Source: Alosa alosa
Lineage: Eukaryota > Chordata > Actinopteri > Clupeiformes > Clupeidae
Assembly: GCF_017589495.1 (NCBI RefSeq)
Contig: NC_063195.1
Coordinates: 26,392,098-26,456,097 of the forward strand
Length of the DNA stretch: 64,000 nucleotides
Reading direction: 5' to 3'
The translations under genes were made by a program, and so were the position numbers. The notes below the pieces were generated by a model. The model was given only the letters and a program-made list of their open reading frames with translations, had not been told where the DNA came from and ran no database searches. Below, one piece after another: positions 10,857 through 21,700 of the stretch (the stretch's first letter is position 1; every line of letters begins with the position of its first letter).

Positions 10857-12975
10857 GCAGGAGCGTAGACAAAAGGGTGGTTTAAGTTTATGGCCTGAGG
10901 TTATTCAGAATGTTTTTTTTTTTTTACCCAGTCTGAGCTTGGTTTGACAACTAAGTGAAAAGCAGCAACAGTGTTCTCTGAATCAGTTTCCCAACAGAAG
11001 TACTGACTAGACATGTTAGGGGTCAACATTTACCTCAAAAGAAAATGTGTCACATTATGTCATGTCTGTGACTACTTACTGACATTGATTACCTTTAATC
11101 AAAAACATGAAGCTCTAGTTGACTCTTTGTGAAACTCTTATAATCTGACAACCAGGGAGCCAGTTGAAGCACATACTGTGGCATTTGGATATATATAAAT
11201 ATATATTTGGACAATATCTGACATTTGGATTATATAACAAATATAAATATACTGTATGTCATAAGTATATTTGTTTAGGTGCTTTTCTACCTAACCCTTG
11301 AACATACATTCAAGAGGGTTTGTACAGTTAAATTGCTGTTGCAACCGAGAAGAAAAAACAAATATCTGTAGGTGTGGTCATTGATCATGTAATTTTTGTA
11401 TATATTTGCTGTACACACAATAACACCTGAGTGAACATCTGAAGAGATGATAGTATATATAGTAGCGGTAGACCTTAGGTAGTAAACCTTACTGGTGAAG
11501 AGGGAGAACTGGGGCTTCTCACAGAGAGGAACTATGGTTGACCTGTTCTATGTCCAGAGGACAGTTCTATATAAAAAAGACTGGGTGCTCAATGGTTGCA
11601 TGTCTAGAGAGGTTTCTGATTCAACTGATGAGCACAGACGGGCCAACACCATGTGTGCTGGACTTTGCTTTAAAGCACTTACTATTATCTGAACACGTGT
11701 AGGTACGGCACACTGTTGCGAATAAAAATACATGTTTTTGTACACACTGTAAGCAATGTCATCATCATACATCATTATGTATAACAGCAATAGATTTCAC
11801 CCTTACTAGGCTGACATGTAGTATAAGCACATCAGACACCTGCATGATACGTTTTTTTTGTGCTTTTTTTTCAATTCATTGCTGACACAGCTGCTGGTAT
11901 GTATGCTAGTACCTGGTGGATAATGAATGGTCACCACAGCGTCCTGCTCACTACATTAATTCAGTTTGTCCCTCCATGCCCAGTTTGCATGACCATTGCA
12001 AGTGCCTTTCGGAGTCGTCCTCCAGAGTCCAGACAGTTATGATGGGGTAGCGTTTGTGTTAGTCAGTGTGCACATTTCATAACAAAAAAAACGAGTTTGT
12101 GCTGTTTAACATTCAGTGCGATTAACTGGTAATGCATTAGTAGTGTTTTCAGTGATAGTTATGTCATTGTTGTTCTTTGTCTGGAATATTTTTGTTTAAT
12201 TCTTTATGTTTTAAACACCTGTGTCAGATAGTACATGTTTGTGTTGTTACTAAAATTATTTATGTTGTGTTTACATTGATAGGCCTTTGTTTGTATATTT
12301 TTGTTCCATATAGTCTATGTCCATCTTAGAAGTGTCTGTGTTTTATGTCTGAGATTATTCACAGCACCATATTCGCCAACTCTCACTCAGGTGAGGTGAA
12401 CACCAACCCCCTATTTGGCTGTGGAGCTTAATGGCATCACTCCGTAGACACACACCTGAGCAGACAGCATAGACGTCATAACTTAAACGTGATTTGAGCA
12501 TGCAGTGTTTCATAATGAAATGTGACCCTCCATGTAGGAAAGAAAGATAGAAGTACGATGAATACACAGTGTGGTAAAAAAAGTATATCTGACATGAGAT
12601 GGTTATAACATAAATGCTGTACAGTTATCAGGTAAGGTTTCTACATAATGGCTTGAATATAACCTTTTTTTCTATAACAAAAAAGATCGACTTTCTTTTA
12701 ATGTTGAGTGATTGCATGTTTGAACGTTCTCCAACTGATCATACAATGATTCACAGCAATAAAATGCAAGGTTACTTCACACAATACCAATAATGCATAA
12801 GTCAGAAGTTCTGCTCATGTTTTCACTCAGAGTAACAGTTTCTGCCCTTTCAGTGTAAATGTCATTCAGTTAAAGTTCATAGCTTTAAGGTGTCGTGTAA
12901 ATGTCATTTTTAAAAGCTGTTTTGTGTGCATTCTGTACATATTTTAAACAATAAAGTATCTTCCGTCCATGATTG
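10857..12975 (+). other. ccdc88a: Girdin-family 3' UTR
   Basis: AT-rich sequence following the stop, without repeats that I recognise and without long open frames. Two AATAAA signals are visible, at 11721-11726 and 12950-12955; the second is followed by a GT-rich stretch (CATGATTGTTGTCCC), the pattern of a major poly(A) site. The 3' end is therefore probably near 12975, with possible shorter forms. The length is inferred from the signals only. Confidence 0.55.
12950..12955 (+). terminator. Poly(A) signal AATAAA
   Basis: Canonical hexamer about 2.1 kb after the girdin-family stop codon, followed within 30 bases by a GT-rich downstream element. Placed as the likely distal cleavage signal. Confidence 0.5.
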
Positions 12976-13888
12976 TTGTCCCTTCTTGTATGTGAAATAA
13001 AAAAAATAAATAAATAAATAAAATATTAAAAGTAAAAAAAGAAAGAAAAGTAGATTAACATGCACAAAAAAAAAACCCCAAAAAAAGATCTATCGAAAGC
13101 TAATTTCTCTTTTTTCAAGTATGGCCATGAAATAGATATACAGTTTAATATAAAGAGTTTGGTTCCAAAATGCTGTTCTCCAAGTAATTTTAGTGGAACT
13201 GATATTGGGTTATTGTTATTTGATTTATCGTTACTCATTCAAAACAACACAACTGCAATTGTACTGATATTACCTGAAATACACAATTAAATGACATGAC
13301 TTATTAATGTTTTCAAAAATGGAGATATAGTGTTTTGGGAACCAAACTCTTCATGTAGCTATGAAATAAATATTTGTGGTTATGACATGAATAAATAAAG
13401 TTTTGAAATAAATAAACAGGGAAAATATTCTTCACTGTTTACCTCTGTGACAACTTTGCCAATAATTGACATTAAAACCAACTTCATTCTTTTCAATTAA
13501 AATCAGTGAAAGACAACCAGCTAACAAATGCTCACAATGTATGGGAAATCCATCCCAGCTGACTATATGAAGTTGGTTGAGAGACTGAGCAAAAGGTCTG
13601 CACCTTGAAGAATTTAAAATATTGAAAATGTAGCTTTATTTACACTTTTTGTTTGCTAATAACATGAATCAATGTAGGCTAATTAATAATAATAACCACC
13701 TACTCAGATAAATAAAGATAAAGAAAAAGAGCATACATTTGAGAGTTGGTAGGCCCAAACTTTTGACTGGTAGTGTATTTCATGGGCAAATGTATTTATT
13801 TAAATATTTAGACAAAAAGGGCTTTCCATACATAAACATGTACAGACAATACATCTGTATTAAATATTTTATACAAAGTTATTATTTA
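12976..13888. other. AT-rich spacer, nothing recognised
   Basis: Very AT-rich intergenic DNA with short A-runs and AAATA repeats near 12997-13022. Open frames are short and low-complexity. No gene or recognisable transposon sequence was seen. Confidence 0.6.
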
Positions 13889-16583
13889 GAGACCGTTCGT
13901 TTTTTATAAACGGGGTCACCGGAGGAATTTTGAGTGCTTCCATCAAAAGTTGCATGACCCTCCCCTGCCTGCAAGAAAATTCTCAATGACCCTCCTGCAG
14001 TCTTTTTGAAGCAGACATGACCCTAACCGGCCACTCTAATTCTAGCTGGTGCCGGAAACGAACACCCATGAAACGCCATTTTCGTAAAGATGTCTGCGGT
14101 CCATTTCATGCTTTTTTGGCTGAAGTAGCTAGCCTAGCATGGGCCATTGAAATGAATAGGGGCGGGACTTAGTCACTCTCTCAAGTTATATATAATCATG
14201 GAGGTATGATACCTCCATGGTCCTACGTCTGCTTGAACTACTCGTGGCGGCACGCCCCCTCCCCCGATCAAAACCCCCACCCTCCCCATGTCCCATCGAC
14301 CCAGCTTCATGAGAGAGCACAAATTCCATTATTTCAAACACACTGTTTTATTTATTCTAGAACCCTATAGTAAATAATAATAAATAATAATAATGTAAAT
14401 TATAATAATAATTTCACCCAAATGGGCCCTTTTAACAGCGGTGGCTCATTCTGCTCTAAACAAACAAAAAACAACCAAATGAGAAAAAGCACATTTAGCC
14501 CCAAAATGGTCTCTTGAACAGCGGTGGTTCTGTCCGTGTGTGTGTGTTTATGAGTGATGTTGTGTGTTGTAAGTGTTTGTGGCAGATTTTGATGTCTTGA
14601 TGACTGATAGCTACTGGGGGCTAAGCACTGTGGTTCAGCCATTTTCACAGTCAGGAGGCCATCCTTAAAAATATTTTGGTTTGTAGTAAGGGACCGTTCG
14701 TTATTTATAAACGGGGCCACCGGAGGAAAATAGGGGAGGGTCATGTCTTTTTATTCTTTGTTGAGGGGAGGGTCACCTAACTTTTTTTTTTTTTTTTTAT
14801 CTACGAGGGGGGGTCACCCATCTTTTGTATTAATGAAAACAGCAAAACATCAAAGTGGCTTGTTTGATTGTTGATTTCTGTCAACATATAACCTTCTCTT
14901 TCGTTCCATAGCTCTGTCAACATTGAACAATGAAAATAAGGGAGATTTCCCGGGTTTCTCACGCAAAATAAGGAAAATGTCAACATCCGTCCCCATTAAC
15001 GTTGGAAGGGTTGGAGCAACAAAGTAGACTACTTTATTCACGCCTAACAGTCTATATCCATTTGGTCAACTTTATCCAGCCCTAAAAAAGCTAAATTTAA
15101 CTTTGGTTTACTTGTAGTTTACCGTGTAGCCTAGCCTAACTTTAAACAGTGTGCATGATTATAAAGCGTAACAAACAAGTATGTGCTTCATTCATCCACA
15201 CATCCAGCTCCTAACGTTTTGACAAGCATTTCTACCAATTGACCTTGTTCCTGCCCATCTCTAGCTTTGCTGTCTCCATCCTTTCTGTTTTTGTTGTTTG
15301 CAAAAAAATATATAGTAGGCCCTATTTATTAGTAACCAGCAGCAAGTACAATTTGTTAATCGCTGTCATTCTCGCTCCTGCCAACAAAAATGTGTTACGT
15401 TCCAAGTAGCAGTGCGTAATTGTGCTTCATAAAGTTGAACAAATACATTGGTCATATAAATAGCCAGTTTATGGTCTACAGTGTAGAGTTGGTAAGTTAT
15501 GGAAGGCCAACTTGGAGTGAAGGGGGATTTCTTTGGCTCTTAGACTGGCAGGTGCGCACGTAGACATAGACTACGGCCGAACATTGCAAGCGCCAATGAA
15601 TCGTGCTCTCACGACAACCACGTAGTTAACTTAAATAGGCCTACTGTACATCACTCTGAGTTCGCATTCAAGCAAGCAAAACGATGATTTGAATACATCT
15701 GTTTCTCTGGAAGGGCAAGGGGTAACAACAGGACAACACAGAGACGGGCCAGAATGCAGGACTAATGTTATGAGAGTATTACAGTAATATGGGATATTCT
15801 ACGGGAAAATATTAAAACGGCAAGACAGCGGGGAAAAGTTAAAATGATAGGCCTAAACCCGGAAAAAGTTGGCATGTTAGGTATTTTTCGGTCCCTCTGA
15901 TTATTTGTGAAATTGTGCAAACGGCCTTTTCAAATCATTTGAGAAGGAAAGAAGTGTAGCAAGCTCCCAAATTGACGCTCGTCTGAGAAATTGAGTTTTG
16001 GATAATGTTCACCTTCGGCAGCTTTACAATGACTGAGGAAGCCTATACTGTAGACGAGTCCATAGCAACATCTTTGTATGTCTGGAACATGTGAAGAAAT
16101 TGACAATAAAGCTGACTTTGACTTTAACAAGTTCATGTGTTGAATGTGTTATTGCCCAGTGTGCTTTGTTGAATGGTCTCAATGTTTTATTGTTTTATTT
16201 CATGTGAATACTTACTAGAGGAGTAACTTATTTCAAGTAGGCTAATGCAGTTGCAGGAAGTGTGCATTTAGTTTCCATGCTTATTGTGTTTCCACAACAA
16301 TGTTAGTGAGTAAATCTACTGAAATGACCACCATCTTGGTGAAGTGTGATGAGTAAGATCAGAAAGCAGAGGGTGAGTTTAGAACGACAGCTGAAGTCGT
16401 TGAGTTTTCATAGCGTTTTACAGCGTGGGAAGGTATCGACAATTGACCGGGTATGTTCATGTTTGATTTAAAAAGACTGTATGGGAGTGAAATTATCTTG
16501 CAGGCAGGGGAAGGTCATGCAACTGTTAATTGAAGAACTCAGTATCCCTCCGGTGACACCGTTTTTAAATAACGAACGGTCTC
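13889..16583. mobile_element. DNA transposon family Y, composite of two left ends and one right end
   Basis: The right terminus (about 16547-16583, …AACGAACGGTCTCC) is the inverted complement of two left termini: one at 13889 (AGAGACCGTTCG…) and one at 14690 (AGGGACCGTTCGTTATTTAT). The outer pair also agree further inward (TTGCATGACC…CCCCTGCCTGCAAGA against its complement near 16500), about 95 bp in all. The inner 14690-16583 unit, about 1.9 kb, recurs at 21212. No transposase frame is visible, so these are non-autonomous copies. The superfamily was not assigned. No clear target duplication was found. Confidence 0.65.
14231..14689. repeat. Direct repeat copy X1
   Basis: About 460 bp that recurs in the same orientation at about 19757-20262, including CCATCGACCCAGCTTCATGA, the (AAT)-rich block, and GTGATGTTGTGTGTTGTAAG. 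The two copies differ by a few substitutions and by GT-run length. In this copy transposon Y follows directly; in the other copy Y begins about 950 bp further on. Confidence 0.75.
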
Positions 16584-17517
16584 CAACTTCAACCTTGCAC
16601 ACAAGTCTCTATGGATACTATGATAATATTGATTTTTAGCATACAGTTTTAAGTTATTACTGAAGATAAAATGTGACAGCTGCCAGGGCTCGCAGGCCTA
16701 TAGTGTCATGAATATAGTGATATGAAGTGTGTGTTTTATGTGTAATTCACACTTGTTATTACCACTGAATATGTTTTGGCCCAACACTGTAGAACAGTTT
16801 ATTTGCTCTGGCTGTAAATAACCAATACAATAAATAGTTTTCACAACTTTTTGTGTGTTTAGTTATATGTAATAATTGCTATAGATTATGTCTCAGAATA
16901 ACATATCATCACACGTGTGCATAAGGACAATGACAGGGTGTCTTTTTTCAGAGTTAGGACATACACAGATTTGTAGACTAAATTAAGTGTTTGCTTAATT
17001 TGCTTCTCTGAATTTGCTAAATCTGCACACAAACACATTATGCTCAAGGAACACAAATGGAAACATGATAACATAGGCTCGTTTATTACACAGAAATTTG
17101 AGTTGGTATACAGTGGCTCATAAATATTCTCAGTCTCCCCGTCATTCTCCATAGTCTAGCCGTAGACAGTAGGAATCTAGCAAAATATGGGTTGCTACTC
17201 TCTCACATGATGTCATCACCCACGTTAACAAACATGCTGACCAATATACATGTTATTTTAATGCATTTTAAGACAGAAAATGTTTAAATATATAGGCCTA
17301 CATATTGAGCACTTTATTTACACAGTAATTGGTTGTGGTGGTTAACCTGCACTTTACACTTTAAGGTAAAAAGTGTGCATAGGATGTCTTTAGTAGAAGT
17401 AAAACATATCTGTACAACTCACGGTACAGTATTGTTACCTAAATGTTAATTTATAATAATATGTACAACACAGTTGATCATTTGGCTCCATGCGCTAGGT
17501 AGCTAGTTAACCGTTTT
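16584..17517. other. Intergenic, nothing recognised
   Basis: AT-rich sequence without long open frames, splice-like blocks or recognisable repeats. Confidence 0.5.
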
Positions 17518-17915
17518 TGTCTACGGTGGGCAAACCCGTTTCCTGTTCGTTGACATAGCTGCCAACAACAATCACCTGAAGATGAGGGCTTTAGTTGTAC
17601 CAAAACGTAAGAAATACAATGTAAGCCTACACGAGTGTTTTAAGCGTCTTGAAACCGTGTGCGGCTCTAAGGAGCACTGTTGTGTGCCACTCTGCTCAGC
17701 CGTTCAAGTCATTATAAAAAGCAATTTTAGCCTCCACCTTTTTCCTAAACGCCAGCCTACAGTACGTGCACATTGGCTGCACAAAGTAAGAAGAGCAGGA
17801 ATTTCGGTGCCTGACCACACATTTTGGTACAACTAAAGCACTCATCTTCAGGTGCTTTTTGACAGCAATGACAACAAACAGGAAATGGGGTTGCCCACTG
17901 AAAAAAGTGGAAGTT
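17518..17915. repeat. Inverted duplication carrying THAP start regions
   Basis: Left arm at about 17520-17620 and right arm at about 17810-17915 are inverted copies of each other, roughly 95 bp at about 80-85 percent by eye. Both contain CACCTGAAGATGAG, GCTTTAGTTGTACCAAAA and a TTTCCTGTT block. Each arm holds the same start codon context: the plus strand reads MRALVVPK and the minus strand reads MSALVVPK. Confidence 0.7.
17582..17836 (+). pseudogene. THAP-type zinc finger fragment
   Basis: The 84-codon frame contains HCCVPLCSAV, then FSLHLFPKRQPTVRAHWLHKVRR. That is the N-terminal half of a THAP (C2CH) DNA-binding domain: CxxxxC, a conserved F-HxFPK, and the R-x-x-W helix. The expected second half with C-xx-H (family form VCSxHF) is missing; the frame ends FWYN instead. 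THAP domains occur in host DNA-binding proteins and in P-element-like transposases. The truncation and the flanking inverted copy favour a transposon remnant. The molecular role is not inferable beyond ancestral DNA binding. Confidence 0.6.
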
Positions 17916-17978
17916 CGTCGATACTTATGCACAGCCAATTCGCCTTATTCACCTGGCGGCCAGAACGGGGCTGAAGGG

Positions 17979-18022
17979 TACACTTGCCATTACACCTCAG
18001 TCCAGGTGTAATGGCAAGTGTA
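17979..18022. repeat. Perfect short hairpin
   Basis: ACACTTGCCATTACAC and GTGTAATGGCAAGTGT form a 16-bp stem around a CTCAGTCCAG loop. The flanking text (CGCCTTATTCACC…GGGTACACTTGCC) is related to the hairpin element near 27280, so both probably derive from one MITE family. Confidence 0.75.
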
Positions 18023-18392
18023 AGCTGGGTATGTTTAGGAAACGCCCCCTTAGAGCTGAACTTCCTGCACCATCATATTACTAAAGAAAACAAATCAGAA
18101 TTGCGCGAGAAAAATTTTTTTGCAAGGGTTTAAAAATAGAATTGCGAAAAAATTTCCCAATTTTGAGGAATTGCAAAAAAAAAAACTCAGACTTGTGAGA
18201 AATAAACACGCTACAATTGCAGAGGTATGCTAGGCTACTAGCAAACCCTAATCACATTTTGTGTTTAAACAAGCCTATATATATAAACCCGTTCAACTTT
18301 TGTAGACTGGTCAAACCTTTGGTAAAACATTTGACTGGCTACTTACAGTAGCAAGGAAATAATGCAAAAGTACACAAACCTCTTCCCCTGCA

Positions 18393-18787
18393 CTAGTTAG
18401 GATAAAAATTATGTTGTTTTTTGGTGTGTCTATTCCCCCTAACACTGTAAAATAGCCATCTAATGGCCTTTTTTGCCTTCAAAAACAGAAAAACAAAAAA
18501 CGAGGAACAAAAATCTCTGACTATGGTCCGTATGTATATGTTGAATTTTTCAACACAGGGCAAAAACGGATTTGACAATTCCCATTGCTTTGGGCGCTGC
18601 GCAGCCTCCTGCAAGTCCCGTTGCTTGTGTCGCTGCACAGCCTTTTTTATCTCACTCAGGATGTTTCCTTGGTTCATCGTCACATTTTCCGCTGCCAAAT
18701 CTGCCAAGTGATTGATCTTTGTTTTGTCTCGGTAGGTTGACTGGAAGGTTGCGTATTCCTTCCTTTCCTTTTCGATTGCTGCTTCAT
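18393..18787 (-). CDS. pla2g4c: pla2g4c-like gene 1, terminal exon
   Basis: Acceptor CAATCTACAG leads into DEAAIEKERKEYATFQSTYR and INHLADLAAENV, collinear with the last exon of the second copy. The second copy stops after about 56 codons (ERRKAKH). This copy runs on for about 74 more residues, including a hydrophobic stretch FCSSFFVFLFL followed by Lys/Arg. The extension looks like former 3' untranslated sequence opened by loss of a stop, so its expression is uncertain. Sequence downstream to about 18023 has no gene I recognise. Confidence 0.75.
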
Positions 18788-21700
18788 CTGTAGATTGAAG
18801 AGAGAGTGTGAAGCCATGGGAAGTAAGCTTTAATAAGGGGTGGTTCTTGGCCACAGCGAGCCACAAATCAGCCTGAAAGGAACTTTTTGGGAAATTAGGT
18901 TATCTGCCATCTACCACCAGAGAGACAAAAGGACATACTGTATACCATTATCTTCTCTGTGTGAACAATAACCCAGTGTGCCACCATTAGCCTAGCTTAG
19001 CATAGCTCACTGGAAGTAGTTACACTAGTTAGCCTATAGCTCACTTTTAGCTACAGTACTATAAAATGTATTCACACTCTTAGATCTTTTCACCTTTTAT
19101 TGCTTTAAAATGGAATCATGGTCAACATAATTTGGATTTTTTGACAATACTATACAAAAAAAAAAAAGCTCTTCTTTAAAGTCAAAGTGAAAACATATTT
19201 CAATACAATAGCCTAGGTGATCACATAAATATTTACCCCCTTCCAAGTCAGTATAGCAAATTCACCTTTGGCCACAATCACAGCTGTGTGGATTGGTCTC
19301 AATTAGGCTTGCACATCTGAATACTCCTTGGAATAAGTCAAAGTCTTCTTAAATTAAGTCAAAATGATCTTTCATGATAGGTCTAGTCTCTTCATACTAA
19401 AAACAAAACCAAATAAGATTTTTTTTTATCTTACAACACACTTTAAGAATAATGACACTTGTGGCTTGCAGTGTGCCTATATGCAAATCTCCTCAAACTC
19501 AGAATCAGATTGTCCTCCAGAATTTTCATATAATCTTACTTTTCTTTTCCATATAATTCTTCTCGATTTTTTTGTCTACCTTTCCAAGCATTCAAAAGCC
19601 TGCTGCAGAAAAGCATCTCCACAGCATGATGCTGCCACCATCATATTTAGCAGGGCTCTCAAGTTTTGAAGTTTGCAAGTTTGGAGTGAGACTTTGTTTC
19701 TCAGGGGGGAGGGGGCGTGGCATTGGGACAGTGCCACGCCCCCTCCCCCTGATCGAAGTACATGAAAGTCCCACGCCTGCTTGAACTACTTTCGTGGCTT
19801 TTAATGCCTCCCGATCAACAGACCCACCCTCCCCATGTCCCATCGACCCAGCTTCATGAGAGAGCACAAATTCCATTATTTCAAACACACTGTTTTATTT
19901 ATTCTAGAACCCGATAGTAAATAATAATAAATAATAATAACATAAATTATAATAATAATTTCACCCAAATGGGCCCTTTAAACAGCAGTGGCTCATTCTT
20001 CTCTAAACAAACAGAAACCAACCAAATGAGAAAAAGCACATTTAGCCCCAAAATGGTCTCTTGAACAGTGGTGGTTCTGTCCGTGTGTGTGTGTGTGTGT
20101 GTGTGTTTATGAGTGATGTTGTGTGTTGTAAGTGTTTGTGGCAGATTTTGATGCCTTGATGACTGATACTGGGGGCTCCCAGTTGAAGCACTGTGGTTCA
20201 ATGTCAGCCATTTTCACAGTCATGAGGCCATCCTTAAAAATATTCTTGTTTGCAGTAACAGCCAAAAAAAGGTAGGTACAGTAGGTCAATATTTTTTTTT
20301 TCAAGATTCAAAGTAAAAAAAAAAGTAAAATTTTGGTCATGGTGATTACGTAGGTATGAATTTAAACAAATGTGCATATTGTGACGTAACTGACTGGGTC
20401 CTCAACCCATGCCTTCAGGCGCATCACTGCAAACCTCAATCTGATGCAGGTTATGTAGACCAGCCTTTCTCAAACTTCTTTGACCTGAGGCCCAGTCATG
20501 GCAGACATTGGGGTCATAGGGCCCATCTACACGTACCCAACCCCACTCCCTCTAAATCAAATTGTCATTATCATTATCACAATCATTATTATGCCTATAT
20601 TGTTATACATGCACTTTCACTTAAATGTTTTGTGACAGACGCCTGCATTGCGTTTTGCGCAGACGCCTGCATTGAATGAACGCTTATACCACCACTTTAT
20701 TGTATGGCTCCATGTTTAATGACATCGATAGCAGAAACGTTTGTTTTCGGTCCGCGGTATCTTGATCAACTGCGCAGCAAATTATCAGACGAAGCACCGG
20801 GCCTAATTTCACTCCACGACTCCGCGGATCAGCAGTCTCCACGTTACGGACCCACATCAAAACAAAACTATTTCCTGATTGGTTGAGAAATCCTATTTTC
20901 TGATTGGCCGATAGGTTAGTAACTGAACAGCAACTCTCTGAGCTGAATGAGCGCACAGACAGCAACGTTGTGTGACACGTTTGTAAAATATAGCCCTTAG
21001 AAATTTCTGTGCGGGCAAGTTAATAATTTCTCGGAGTGAGAAATGGCATGTGTGGCGTGTGACCGTGTGAAGTCATTGAAATGCGTGTGTCTCACGCTCA
21101 ATGCGTGAGACTTGAGAGGTCTGATATTTAGGAATGGTGTGTTTGTGGTGATGTGCAGTAGCCTATTTGTATTTGGTGTCCACCAAACATAGCCTCTAGC
21201 CTGATCGCCTAAGGGACCGTTCGTTATTTATAAACGGGGCCACCGGAGGAAAATAGGGAAGGGTCATGTCTTTTTATTCTTTGTTGAGGGGAGGGTCACC
21301 TAACTTTTTTTTATCTAGGAGGGGGGTCACCCATCTTTTGTATTAATGAAAACAGCAAAAAATCAAAGTGGCTTGTTTGATTGTTGATTTCTGTCGCCTT
21401 ATAACTTTCGTTCCATAGCTCTGTCAACATTGAACAATGAAAATAAGGGAGATTTCCGGGTTTCTCCACAAAAATCTGGAAAAATGTCAACATCCGTCCC
21501 CATTAACGTTGGAAGGGTTGGAGCAACAAAGTAGCCTACTTTATTCACGCCTAACAGTCTATATCCATTTGGTCAACTTTATCCAGCCCTAAAAAAGCTA
21601 AATTTAACTTTGGTTTACTTGTAGTTTACCGTGTAGCCTAGCCTAACTTTAAACAGTGTGCATGCTTATAAAGCGTAACAAACAAGTATGTGCTTCATTC

